A DNA stretch of 64,000 nt from Amaranthus tricolor (lineage: Eukaryota > Streptophyta > Magnoliopsida > Caryophyllales > Amaranthaceae), in NCBI RefSeq assembly GCF_026212465.1, contig NC_080049.1, positions 14,658,477 to 14,722,476 of the forward strand. The letters run 5' to 3'. Every line of letters begins with the position of its first letter. Position 1 is the stretch's first letter. The notes under the pieces were generated by a model. That model saw only the letters and a program-made list of their open reading frames with translations, searched no databases and had not been told where the DNA came from. Below, piece after piece: positions 44,295 to 55,735 of this stretch. A program made the position numbers and the translations under genes.

Positions 44295-44961
44295 TTATTG
44301 CGGCACTCCAATACTTATCACTTACAAGACCAGATATTTTCTTTACAGTAAATAAATTATCCCAATTCATGCAATCTCCTATAGACATTCATTGGCTTGC
44401 TCTTAAGCGGCTACTTCGGTATCTTCATGGCACCATGCGTAAAGGTCTTCTACTACGTAAATCCTCTTCTCTACAACTTCATGCTTTTACGGATGCCGAT
44501 TAGGCAGGTGACAAACAACTTTCGAAGTACTACTTGATATATTGTCTATCTTGGCCATAACCCCATTGGTTGGAGCTCTAAGCAACAAAAAACTATAGCA
44601 CGTTCCTCTATTGAAGCTAAATTTAGGGTTGTTGCTTCTACCACTACAGAACTTGATTGGGTTTCTTCACTTATGTATGAGCTCGGCTATCTCTCTTCTG
44701 TCACACCTACAATTTTTTGTGACAACCTTAGTGAAACACATTACTCGATCGGCTAACCCGGTATTCCATTCATGGATGAAACATCTTGCTATCGACTTCA
44801 TTATATCCGACACAAAGTTCGACATGGAACTCTACGAGTCACTCACATATCCAGTGATGACCAACTTGCCGATGCCCTAACTAAACCCCTTCCCAGCCCA
44901 AATTCAATACTCTTATATCCAAGATTGGACTCGCCGATGGACCATACATCTTGCGGAGAAA
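44295..44961 (+). pseudogene. copia-5 RT tail and RNase H remnant
   Basis: The conceptual frames give [35 protein letters not shown] followed by a TAG, then CDNLSE and DDQLADALTKPLP after frame changes. It is similar to the corresponding part of copia-1. Non-functional. Confidence 0.82.
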
Positions 44962-45224
44962 TGTTAAGTAAATAATTAGTTTTATTCTTTTCTATATTGT
45001 ATTTTATTTCCGTAACTAGTTTAGATATTATTCCTTACAGGATTCCATTATATCCCTTGATTCAAGGTGTTAGAATAATTGTAGATTAGTCTAGCCTTCA
45101 ATCACGTGATTCTCCTATTATAGCTTAATTTCATTCCTTAGTTAGAATATATTATTGTAATGCTCCTTGTATATAAATCATGTAGCTTTGATTACTAGAT
45201 CTCATTCTTCTATTAATCTTTATA
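44962..45224 (+). repeat. 3' LTR of copia-5
   Basis: 263 bp, same termini, bounded by the actat duplication. Confidence 0.92.
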
Positions 45225-45239
45225 ACTATAACCACATAC

Positions 45240-45700
45240 TACTTTAAAACGCGCACATTAAGCTAAATATTCGTCACATATAGCTTAAAACTGGACACAT
45301 ACAACTAACAGATAAAAATTGATCACATACATCATAAAACGAGTCATATACAACTTAAAGTAGATAACATAGTGCTTACTAGTGATCATACACAGCTTAA
45401 AGATTGATCACAGTAAAACCAATTACAGGCACCTTACATACAATCAAATATAGCTTAAAATCATCATATAAGGCTTAAAGTTGATCACATAACACTTATT
45501 ATTAACCTTCTCCATACTTCTTTAATTAATCAAGAATAATAATCTATTACTAAAAAAATTATTTATTAATAATAATCACTTACACTTAAATAATGATCAC
45601 ATATGCCTTAAGAATGTACAAATAGATAATAAATTAAAACATATAATGTAAAGTTGCATTTACAAAGTAAATCGTATATAGCTTAAAACCAATTACATAT
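45240..45700. repeat. Degenerate short tandem array (gatcacatacagcttaaa type)
   Basis: At least a dozen variants of gatcacatayagcttaaaa at intervals of roughly 25-35 bp. No ORF. Confidence 0.65.
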
Positions 45701-45742
45701 TAATGGGGACAGTCCTAAATAAAAATTTGTGAAATGTACTTA

Positions 45743-46915
45743 TACTCTGTTTGGATGGGAAGTGGAAGTGGAAGGGATGAAAGGGAAATGAATGAGAGGG
45801 TTAAGAAGGGAGTGTGCATCAAGTTGTATGTTTAGAATGGAAGGGAAAGAAAACTGTAGAAAAGTGAGTGTTTTCCTTCTAAATCTTTCCACCTTAGGAG
45901 TATTACAAATAATAATATGAAATACAAATTACAATTTGGAGGAATTTTTATTTTCCCTTTGTTGATGGCTAAAACAAACTTACACAATTACACTAAAAGA
46001 AAACTTGAAGATACTTTGGTAACGATGACCGTCACCTGAAAACTTGTTATTTGTTGTCGGCGATCACTTTTTTTTGTGATATTTCCCCCACAAAGGTACT
46101 TGGGTTTGAAACTTGAAAATTCATAATGAGATACAAACAACACAATACACCCTTAGTACTTAGGGTATATCACTTAATAACAAAGTTGAATAAACTATAA
46201 ACTTTGGAAGACTGAAATAAAGTTTATAATTCTTCTTGGAAATCACAAGTAAGAGAGAAAGCCAGAATAAGAGTAGAATTTAAAAATAGTGTGTGACATC
46301 CTTCCCAAGACCCCTATTTATACTAGTCATAGTATACCAAAGGGTCATGGATCAATAATTACCATTGATTATCATGTCTAATAACCATACATCAATACCA
46401 TGTTAAATGTGGTATTCATGAGCATTATTCCAATCAATTAAACCCATTGAAACATAAGAATAAGAATGAAACAAGAAAGGAATCCAATGCCCATTCATCA
46501 AAGAAGACGAAAAGCCAAAACTAAGCCTGGCAAAACCAAAAGCCGAGTCGACTTCGGTTCCACCAACAAGATAACCCAGTCGGCTTTTCCTGCTGACTCG
46601 ATTTTCTGTTTTGCCTTTTGTCCTTCCCTTTAACTCACTTTGGACCTTGTATTTTTAATACACTTTTTCGCACTACTATTTTTAGTACTTGATAAAATAT
46701 CTTAGAGATTAATATATACTAAATTTTTAACAAGGAAAAATTATATTCTTAACAAAAATTGTCCTTGTGTTTCCTCCAAACACCTCCCCTCCAAATCTCT
46801 TATCTCCAATTTTGTTATCTAAACAAGATATTCTCCATCTTTCCAAATCACTCCCCTTTCTTTTCCTTTATTTCTTTCTATCTAAATATAGTGTTAGTAT
46901 TTTTCCATAAATTAT
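45743..46915. mobile_element. Candidate MITE or DNA-transposon remnant
   Basis: The left end tactctgtttggatgggaag and the complement of the right end, acactatatttagatagaaag, are imperfect inverted copies, each followed by purine-rich ggaaagg sequence. The centre (about 46000-46730) looks unrelated and may be a later insertion. No transposase. Confidence 0.4.
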
Positions 46916-47059
46916 CTAATACTAATATACGATAAGGTAGTCGAAAACTTTTATATCAACATCAGAAAACTGATTTTACATGAGATGAACATATCGGTAT
47001 CATTTTCAGTGTACTTGAAGATTTTTGTTTTGATGCAAGCTAGATTAGCAAGTATTATA

Positions 47060-47190
47060 ATTCATTATGATCTGATCTATTCTGATTCAGTCTGATCTGA
47101 TCTGAATCTTTGTGATTTGATCTGATCTGGTATGATCTAGTCTAGTCTAATCTGATCTGATTTGATCTGGTCTGATATGTGATCTAAATT
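47060..47190. repeat. (tctga)n-type minisatellite
   Basis: Tandem variants of gatctgatctgatctgg and ctgattcagtctgatctg. Confidence 0.75.
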
Positions 47191-47194
47191 AATT

Positions 47195-47197
47195 ATA

Positions 47198-47234
<37 letters not shown>

Positions 47235-47280
47235 GTTGTTGTTGTTGTTGTTGTTGTTGTTTTTGATTTTGTTGTTGGTG

Positions 47281-47360
<80 letters not shown>

Positions 47361-47365
47361 TTACT

Positions 47366-47420
<55 letters not shown>
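47195..47420. repeat. Trinucleotide array (ATT)n-(TTG)n-(TTA)n-(TAA)n
   Basis: ATT repeats, then about nine TTG units at 47233-47262, then a long TTA run to about 47360, then TAA repeats to about 47420. The last two blocks are mutually complementary across a spacer of under 15 bp and could form a hairpin. Confidence 0.93.
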
Positions 47421-47428
<8 letters not shown>

Positions 47429-47429
47429 G

Positions 47430-47676
47430 ATGATTGTATTTGGAAAGCGAGAAATGATTGTATCTGGAACTTAAAGCTAATGTTTGTTTAGAAGCTTATT
47501 AGTGATGTTAAATTTCTTGTAAAACATCGTATGCAAAGTATGTACCCCTTGTTTGTTAGTATGCTTGATTAACTTGTCTGCCTTGGAGGTGTATAGGCTC
47601 CTTTGGCCCTTTGAAGGCTTTTGCCTTTGGCTTAGTTTGTACTGTTTGTTTGGTTTAATGAAAATCTCATTCCTCC

Positions 47677-47707
<31 letters not shown>

Positions 47708-47708
47708 G
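47430..47708 (+). mobile_element. Probable LINE 3' end with (TAA)n tail
   Basis: The stretch ggctttttgcctttggcttag-like, then tttggtttaatgaaaatctc and a run of about ten TAA units resembles the 3' UTR of plant L1-type LINEs. No reverse transcriptase sequence is present, so this would be a 5'-truncated copy. Based on remembered similarity only. Confidence 0.4.
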
Positions 47709-47709
47709 T

Positions 47710-50346
47710 AATCAATTTGAAGTTTTTGATTCATGTTTAAAATTTTAGTAAAGTGCATTTATAGTACTTAAAAGTTCAGATTTTGTCCTTTCGATTCTTG
47801 GCTGATTTTGAGCTCTTTTTTTTTTGCTATTTTTGGGTTTTGTTTCTGCATATGATTTGTTGAGCTTCGAGTCATGGTTGCGGGGCTACTTGAATCATCC
47901 CATTTATATTCAGTATGAATGAGTTATGACTGTTTTTCTACTAAGGTTTCCTAAAATCATTATAGAACTAATATTTTGGGATCTAATGTTATGGAATCAA
48001 TTGGGAATTCCTTTAGTCAAGTTTTTAGGATTAATATTTTTCTTTATTGAGTGATGGTCATGCAAAATGTATCTTGGATGGTCATTGTTTAGAGTAAAGT
48101 GTTGATACATGCAAGGTGTTTGTTCAGATACGTCAATCATGATGTTTGGTTTCTAATTTGATTATTCACTTGAAACTTTGCGAAGGTAAATTTCTAAACA
48201 TTTTGACTTTGTAAATTACTTATATCGATGAGTTAGTATCATCATATTCATAATAGTTGGTTGTTGGCTTCGATCACTCGAGGATAAATGGTTAGGTTTT
48301 GATCCAAGTATTGCAGGTGGAGTTAGAGGAATGTGTCGATTGGGATGAGGTGCTAGTAAAGTTTAATGTAGAATATCAGTAATTTTATAGACTTGTTATA
48401 TGTTTATGTTGAATGAAAATTTGACTAAAGTGACATGTTTTAGATATAAATTGAACACGAAGTATGGTTATGTATACAATGAATATTTATAAGTAGAATA
48501 TCATTTTCGATAGATATCATTCTTATTGTTTGTCGATAATAATATATAAATGGATAAATATATGTATGAGACATGTAAGATACCTTAAAATTAGAATAAC
48601 CATATTGATGGAATGATTATATTCATATAATGATGTTGTCACCGAAATTATACCATAGGTATATATATATATAGTGAATATTTGAGTATGAATACTAATG
48701 ATAAATAAAAGATTCGAATAATACTTATCGTTGGAACAAAGTATGCAATCTGGATATTCGTATGAAAGAGGTTATTATACTGGTGATTATGAATCAAGTT
48801 GTTTTGATATGAAAATTTAACTATATGATTTTAATAAACGGGAAATAGACTAGCGATATGACTTGAAAGATAGTATATCATGGTTTTAAATGCGAGTAAA
48901 GACACGAAAGTCCTTAAGCATGATTTGTGGTAAGATTCTATTCGGCCTAGGTACTTTTATGTACAAGGTCTCCGACTATGGTTAGTGACTTGAAAATTCA
49001 CGATGATAGGGAGTTGACGATGGTCACTTCAAGGATGGTGTGTGTTTGACTAAAGACTTACCGCCCACCAAGTCCTAAAGTTTCTTTAAGTAAGATACAA
49101 AGAAATAAATGTATTTTGTAAAAACAAAAATGATGTCGAAAGTGATTGATATGCCTTTCAAATATCTATTTTAGATATGAATAGGAGTTTATAAGTATTC
49201 ATAAAATGATATAAGTAAATGATTTACATGATGTCCCATAAATATCAATTAAATAAGTGAATATTGTATGCAAGTGTGATGAATTATGTTCTTAACTGAA
49301 TATGAATGCCTTGTATATAGGTCACGTTGAATTGGAAAGTATGAATTGTTATAACAAGAAAATATATCCACATAAGTTCAATTATTAAGAGTTTTATGAT
49401 ATATGATGAAGTTATAATGTGTAAACTAGTGGAACTAGTTTAATAAAGAAATGTGTTTAGTTTAGAAAGATATATGGTAGAAAATGGTATATATGTTTCA
49501 CTATTTTGTGGAGTTAATGTCGAACAACTACTTTTTTCTGAAATAGCTTTCAAGAGATAGGAAACGATTCCAAAGATTTTCTTGTTTTAATTCGGATATT
49601 TAAAGATTTAAAAAAACAAATAAACCAACAATTATGTTTGATAAGGAACACTCACTTGAATAGAACTTAGGATATGTAAGCAAGGAACACTCACTTAAAC
49701 TTACTAAGTTGTAATATTAATTTAATGAACACTCAACTTAGATTAGAATATTAAGAATGAAGATGTATGGAACTCTAACAAACACTTTAATCTCATCAAA
49801 GGTAAGAAAACTCATAATTTGGATAAAACATTCAATACTTAAGCACAAGTATATGAATATGAAAAGTTTTACAACTTTCATTGGAATTTCGTTTGAATCT
49901 TGTATTGTTGTACATCTTTTCTATTTATCAACTAGGCCTTTATAAAGACTTACAAAGCATATGTAAAATCATAAATTAAACTAAACATTTACTTGAATAA
50001 AAACCATTCAAGTAATTACATAAATATTACTACATCTATTGACATGAATGATGAGAGGAATAAATGTCTGAATTAAGACAAAATCTATAATTACCTTATT
50101 AGATCTTCAAACCTTTGACAAAATAGTCAAATCAACAATAATTCCCTACTTAATTCTTTGATTGACGACTTCAAATGGAATTATTCTCTTTTGAAAACTT
50201 TCCTTATTCAAGGCAAGAAAAATCCACATTTAATTCAGAATTATTCAATAATAAATTACCCAATTAGTTGGCAACTTAATCACCCAATTACTTCATAAAA
50301 CTCCCTATCACATCTGCTAACTTTACATAATTTTATGTGATTAAAA
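47710..50346. other. Non-coding, no recognised element
   Basis: No ORF above about 65 codons and none with family features. A somewhat less AT-rich segment at 48900-49080 (tctccgactatggttagtgac) may be a piece of an unidentified repeat. Confidence 0.45.
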
Positions 50347-50348
50347 TA

Positions 50349-50624
50349 AGGAAAAATTGATATTAATAATCCAACCTTTCACATCCCACCTTTTGATTAT
50401 TTTTTAATAATTCAACCTTTACCTTTTGTTTGCTATCAGCACACGCTTTTATTTTGTAATAATCCAACCTTTACCCTTAGTTTGCTACCGGCATACCCTA
50501 TTAGTATGCTGACAGCAAACTAAAGGGAAAGGTTGGATTATTAAAAAATAAACTAATGTTAGATTATTCACACTGAATGGGTGAAGGGTTGGATTATTAA
50601 TTTCAATTTTTCCTTAAAATAACA
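50349..50624. mobile_element. MITE with ~35-bp TIRs and TA flanks
   Basis: The left aggaaaaattgatattaata and the complement of the right, aggaaaaattgaaattaata, are near-identical, and the match continues through atccaaccttt. TA lies on both sides. The interior repeats caacctttacc and its complement. It is the better copy of the family also at 43210-43425. Confidence 0.72.
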
Positions 50625-50907
50625 CCTCAAAATATGTGGCATCCCCTAAATAAAACCGTGAACTTTTATGTATCATCACCAAGGATAAATTATTATGCTA
50701 CTGTTCCTTAATAATATTCGAGTAATCCTATACCCATGCGATTCGAATAAACATACAAGTACGTTCACAAGTTAACTTCAATAATATAACTTTGAGTAGA
50801 CCAAGAGTTTGACCACATTTTCGACCTTGTTGACTTTGACTTCAAATAATCCCAACGTAAATGAGTTTAGTAGGACCATTTTTACTCATTCCTATCGAAG
50901 AAATGTA

Positions 50908-52155
50908 CTAGAAAGGGTTTTCCATGTAAAATGAAAAAGAGGTCATGATGGATTTTACATCATACTCTCCCTCTTGAAAAGAATTCGTCCTTAAATTCAA
51001 AAGGATCAAATGAAGAGTAACACAAACCATGAATTTATGAAAATAAGCTCCGGGATCGAATACCTTAATAACAAAATCAAATGCTTTGAACCGTGTAGTA
51101 AGAAACTTCATCACCATCTCCAACATCTTGGAACAAAAATTCAGCAGCTCCAATATTTTGAAATATAAAATCAGCAACTTCAAGATCTTTGAATTGAACA
51201 TGTAAAAACCCGGTTTGATTCGTTTAGGGAACGAATCAAAGTAAGAAACAATATGATCTCTATGGAACTAGAAAACAAAGAAACTCGACAAGAAAATCAA
51301 AAGAATAACATAGCTTGTATCATGAACACCAAAATAAGATTTAGACCCATAAGAGTGTCTGTTTGTACCAAGATAAATCCACCTAAGCTTTGAAAGATAA
51401 TCATACCTCTTTTTAGCTTTACTTGGACCATCCAAGAATCAATATATTCACGTTGTAATATAATCGAACCAAGTGACCATTAGTCATGAAAAGAATCATA
51501 ATCAAGCTTCCTTAGAGTACTTTCACCAAGTTTCAAGATTATTTCCTTTGTCAATGAACTATTACATGAATAATTAGATAACCCCCTTGACAAGGTTTTG
51601 TCATCATCAAAAATGAAACAACTAGTTTCACCAATCATCTCCAATTGCTCGAAATAATTATGATCACAATTATAAATCAATAGGATTGTGAGCATATGAT
51701 CGAAACATACTATCAAGAGCATAGAATTAACACAATAAGGAGAAAATGAAATGGGCATGTCATCCAAATATATTCAAATGCCACTTGCTGGAAATGAAAG
51801 TTCAAACCCAATATAAAGATTGTAATATGTCGAATTGATAATCACACAATCATCAAAATTGTCTTCACAATCCATCATAGCATTATACATTTCATCACCA
51901 CTAGATTTGTACGTAACCATTCTTGTATCATCACATAAAATCATCAACAATAAAAGGATAATAATATACCTTAAATGATGGTATAGAAATGGTGTAACAG
52001 CAAGAATCATCAAAAGAAAAATAGAGTTTTTCATCAAATATTGGAGGTAATGTTTCATCAAAATGCAAAGAACAATTTGATACATCTACTTCTTCATCAT
52101 CAAAAAATCGGAGGCAAAGTATAGTCAAGTACTTGTGCCTCTTCTTCATACTCAC
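50908..52155 (-). pseudogene. Degenerate Ty3/gypsy-like remnant
   Basis: Minus-strand frames at 52155-51931, 52085-51774, 51767-51480 and 51201-50908 are acidic, aspartate-rich and lack enzymatic motifs. The last contains LNLRTNSFQEGEYDV, which resembles the short conserved end found just before the 3' LTR of some plant gypsy elements (DLRTN-FQEG-ND). A purine run and tgatgtaaaatcc follow and could be the LTR start. No protease, RT or integrase is present. Tentative. Confidence 0.35.
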
Positions 52156-52295
52156 AAGATGAAAAAAATTATATTGATGTACGAGTCTTCTTCATGAGCT
52201 TCCTTCTCCACACAAGTATCCACATAAAGAGACTCATCACAAGGATTTTGTCCCTCATTCGAAATGAAGGATATGGGGGAGGCCGATGTGATCTA

Positions 52296-52503
52296 AGTTA
52301 TTAAGATCATGAGACAAGGTAATAGAATCAAGCTGAGTCAATCACACTATGTTGAGAAAATACTTAAGCAGTTTAGCATGCTTGATAAGGCACCGGTCTA
52401 TACTTCCATAGAGCTAGGTATGAAAATTTCCAAACATATCGGACAAATAATTTAACAATTGGAGTATTCAAAGGTCATTGGATCTTTGATGTATGCCATG
52501 ACC
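52296..52503 (+). pseudogene. Ty1/copia reverse transcriptase fragment
   Basis: Reads MRQGNRIKLSQSHYVEKILK, then a TAA, then QLEYSKVIGSLMYAMT, the C-terminal part of copia RT. It is cut off exactly where the Athila-like LTR begins (tgttgatgtg at 52504). The rest would lie beyond that element, outside the window. Confidence 0.75.
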
Positions 52504-53947
52504 TGTTGATGTGTTTGTTTTTAGAGCACATTTATCTCCTCATTGTAGTGTCGAGTCTCGCGTTTTAGAATGATTTCACACACTTTACGCATGATTTTAC
52601 CTTATTCTTGTCTCCATGGTGTTTTAAAGTAATTTTAGGTATTTTTGGAGATTTCAAGGTATTTTTGCGTACGAGACTTAGACGCTTTGATCGAGGATTA
52701 GACACGCGTATCGAAGTTTTCCCAAGCATTCCAAGTCTTTCCCAAGGTCCTCGCAAAGCCCGGATTCCATCAAGGACTTCAAAAGATCCAATTGGGCCAA
52801 AGAAAGGAAGCATTCGACCAAACCCTAGCACCATTCAGTCGAATGGACCAGGATATGACCGAATAGGATACTAACTCGGGTGAATAGGCACTTGATACCC
52901 TAGATTTGTGCTGAAACTTGCTGGAAACCCCGAACGGAGCCCTATTCGGTCGAATAGGTGCCCATTTGGGCCAATGGACTAACAATTCGGTTGAATGGAC
53001 CCTTCGAACTGCGTATTTTTATTTCTTCGTAAGCTACACTTCGAGGGATTTTTGGAATTTTTACCCCTTTTGTTCCCTAACTTATAAATACCCCCTTGTA
53101 TATGAATAAAACCTATGCCTAGTTTGAGTGCCTTTGTGCCTCACTTTAGAACATCACTCCATTTTTTGTTATCCTTAGTTTAAACCCTAGATTAGATTTA
53201 ATGCTTTCATTTATGCTTTCGCTACATTTAAGCTTGTTCATTTATGTAAGTTTCTTTCATTTATTGCTTTTATGTCTTTATTGCTTTTGGTTTATGCTTT
53301 CATTTAATACTTTCCTAGTGTAGATAATGCTTTCTTGTTCTCCATTTCCTTTAATGCTTTCTCTATTGTATTCATGTCTTTAATGCTTTCCATGTTTATT
53401 GCTTTTGTCTTTAATATGCTATAGTAGTTCTTTAGGGGTTTTAGATTGGTGAAACCCTAGGTTTGGTCTTGTCTTCAATGTTTAGGATTAGGGTTAAGGT
53501 TGATGATGATTGATTGATTGATATTTGATTTGAATCTTATGCTGCCACTCTTTAAGAGATATAGGGCGATTATGGGTTGTTTGTGTGGCTTATAAGGTCA
53601 CAAACTTCCCCTCGTTATCTATAGTATCTCGATTGATTACCGTTCGATCTCCCTTGAACTAACTTATCTTTATTTCCAATAGATCTTCCGAGGGTGGACC
53701 TAGTCTAGTCCCCGCTTATCTTTCATTTTTTAGTTTAGCTTTTCCTTCTTGTCATTATTTAGTTCACCCACCAACCAACCTTCCATATAACTTTCCCACA
53801 TCAAGTCTTTAGTCTAGCATCCTTTGTCCTTGTGGTTCGACCCTCGACTTACCATTACACTCGTTGGAGTTGTATTAGGGTGAATATAAATTTTGTTTGC
53901 ATAACCAAGGCCTTTAGTATTAATGAAGTGCAAAAAATCGGTTATCA
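52504..53947 (+). repeat. 5' LTR of the Athila-like element
   Basis: Begins tgttgatg and ends ggttatca. A TATA box (cttataaata, 53081-53090) and an aataaa signal at about 53103 mark the promoter and RNA end. An internal segment (52810-53000) repeats ggtcgaatgg/ttcggtcgaatag variants, and 53190-53420 repeats tttaatgctttc. Confidence 0.82.
53081..53090 (+). promoter_or_regulatory. LTR TATA box
   Basis: cttataaata within the Athila-like LTR, about 860 bp before its end. Confidence 0.55.
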
Positions 53948-53950
53948 AAA

Positions 53951-53970
53951 TGGCGTCGTTGCCGGGACAG
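53951..53970 (+). other. Primer-binding site (tRNA-Asp type)
   Basis: tggcgtcgttgccgggacag, three bases after the LTR end. It differs at one position and by one missing g from the usual tggcgccgttgccgggga. Confidence 0.75.
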
Positions 53971-54043
53971 GGCGTTTTGTTTAGATTTTATTCTTGGTGT
54001 GGTTTGTGAATAGCTTTTGTTTTTGAAATTTTTGTTTTTCTTC

Positions 54044-54721
54044 ATGGCTTATTATCCCTTGCAACAATACAAACATGAATCTTTTTGGAGATTCTTTGTC
54101 AGATATGAGGATTCTCTCCCTTATGAGCATAATCTTGAACAATGGAAAATTTGTCTTGACCTTTATGAGGGTTTGAATAGTGAGAATAAGGAATTCGTGG
54201 ATGATGTCCAATTTAATGCATTCCTTGACCAAACCTCAATGTTATGTTTGAATTTCTTTAGATGGTTAGCCAAGGATAATATTGAGAAAGAATATCCAGG
54301 TTTCCCTCCCCTTGATGTTTCGCTAGCCTACCCCTTCACCGATTACATTTACGATGATATACCAATGGGGGATGAGTTGGAGAGAACGTGGAGTGTTAAC
54401 TAGTCGAATTGGGCTTTTGAGGAGAGCCTAGGTACCCATGACCACCTTGTGCCCTTGGCGCTAGACCATGACCTAGACTCCCCTTACTCTATTGCTTACT
54501 CCCCTCCATCTCTTGATGATCAACTTATATGGATGAGTTTTTTGATAATATGTATAATTGGGATGAGTTTACATTTCCTACACTCTTATATCATGACTCT
54601 CTCGTTCCTTGTGTTGATGGACCACCTACCGGTGAGGTTCTTGTTGAGGTGTCTTATGTGATTCATACTAATGAACCCCTCACATATGTGCATGATCATC
54701 TAACTAGTGAACCCAATGACT
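54044..54721 (+). pseudogene. Gag-like ORF of the Athila-like element (degenerate)
   Basis: The frame from ATG 54044 (MAYYPLQQYKHESFWRFFVR) to a TAG at 54401 has the spacing of a retrotransposon gag helix bundle: E-S-F-W-x-x-F, a W about 15 residues on, Y-x-G-L, then FFRWLAKDN. It continues in broken frames to about 54721 as acidic proline-rich sequence. The match is by pattern only; it may instead be a lineage-specific ORF. Confidence 0.5.
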
Positions 54722-54732
54722 AAGAGGTAGGT

Positions 54733-55127
54733 ATGCCCTTGATTGAGGAGTCTCAAGTACATACCCTTAGTGTGTCTTCTGTTGAGTCTCACCCTACACC
54801 TCTTAGTCATTGTGAGATGCTTCCCATCTCTCTCCATCATGCTCAACTTGATGCTTTTGTTGACTTGCCAATTCCTTCCCTTTCCCCTTCCTTTCTTCAC
54901 TCTTCATTCGGTTTTTCATCTCGTTATGAAAAGTCAATCTTTGTTGTGTTTCTGCTTCTCTACTTCTCTTCTCTCCCTCTTCCACTCCCTAACTTCTGCT
55001 GTTGTGGGGAGTGAGTTTGACAAACTCCTACAGAGTTTGACTCATTATATAGTGAGTTAGGTCTAGCTAAATACCTTAAAGAAGCGCTTGTTGGGAGGCA
55101 ACCTAACTGTAAATATTATCTTTTATT
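54733..55127 (+). other. Leader/spacer of the Athila-like element
   Basis: A pyrimidine-rich frame 54733-55014 has no recognised domain. The interval ends at the CACTA-2 insertion. Confidence 0.45.
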
Positions 55128-55149
55128 CACTAGTGGAAAAAAAACGTAT

Positions 55150-55400
55150 TTACGTCTTATCATTTGCTGCGGTTTATGTATATTCGCAGCAATAAATAGG
55201 AAAAGAATTGAAAAAAAACAATTAATTGTTGCGGTTTTAAGGTTTGACCGCAGCAAATACTCAGTATAATATTAATTGCTGCGGTTTTTTTAGGGACCGC
55301 AGCAAATAACCCTTACACATAACCGTTACACAACACATTTAATACATCAGCAGCATTAGTTGCTGCGGTTAGCTATGGCCCGCAGCAAATAACCGTTGGG
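55150..55400. repeat. CACTA-2 subterminal inverted repeats
   Basis: Four units of ttgctgcggtt followed 8-14 bp later by its complement accgcagcaaat, at about 55160, 55225, 55270 and 55360. Each unit can fold into a hairpin. They differ from the gttgc motif of CACTA-1. Confidence 0.85.
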
Positions 55401-55525
55401 AATTAAATATACACAGTATACAGTGGCATTAAAAACCCAGCATTCTCTTTTCACAAAACTCGACTACAACGTATTACATAGTATACACTTTGCTTCGTTC
55501 TCTCAAACCCATTAAAAAAACGCTT

Positions 55526-55735
55526 CATCTTCATCTTCATCTTCATCTGCTTCCTTCCTCTTCTTCATCTTCACAAACGTAATAGCCTTCTTCTTCAAAG
55601 TTCTTCATCTTCATTTGCAAACTTGAAAAACATTGTGTGTTAACATTTTCTTCAAAGTTCTTCATCTTCTTGGTTCATAAACCCACGAAATTTAATACTT
55701 ATGTCTTGTTCATCTTCAAAACCCACAACATTAAG
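55526..55735. repeat. (cttcat)n-rich leader of CACTA-2
   Basis: cttcatcttcatcttcatc and related ttcttcatcttc runs, probably 5' UTR. Donor-like cattaag|gtatct at 55736 and tcaag|gtaatt at about 55879 suggest non-coding exons. Confidence 0.55.

Larger units (their letters stand above)
44014..45224 (+). mobile_element. Internally deleted Ty1/copia element (copia-5)
   Basis: LTRs at 44014-44280 and 44962-45224 are flanked by a perfect 5-bp duplication, actat (44009-44013, 45225-45229). The primer site tggtatcagagcc at 44281 is followed at once by the end of the RT domain and RNase H, so about 3.5 kb of gag to RT is missing. A polypurine gcggagaaa precedes the 3' LTR. LTR ends are TG...TA. Divergence between LTRs is substantial (around 8-10% by eye, with indels). 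Confidence 0.9.
52504..55127 (+). mobile_element. Athila-like Ty3/gypsy element, 5' part
   Basis: A 1,444-bp 5' LTR, a primer site tggcgtcgttgccgggacag at 53951 like the tRNA-Asp-type site of Athila elements, a leader, a degenerate gag-like ORF and a purine/pyrimidine-rich stretch. Near 55083 it reads gcgcttgttgggaggcaacc, a sequence I recall from this lineage. CACTA-2 interrupts it at 55128; the rest is beyond the window. Confidence 0.78.

Noticed and set aside
51480..52155. Host gene encoding acidic proteins
   Set aside because: Frames are broken, have no splice logic and sit beside a gypsy-like terminal motif; more likely a retroelement remnant.
54733..55060. Pro/Ser/Leu-rich ORFs as a membrane protein
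   Set aside because: The hydrophobic stretch comes from pyrimidine-rich leader DNA of the Athila-like element; frames overlap and no domain is recognised.
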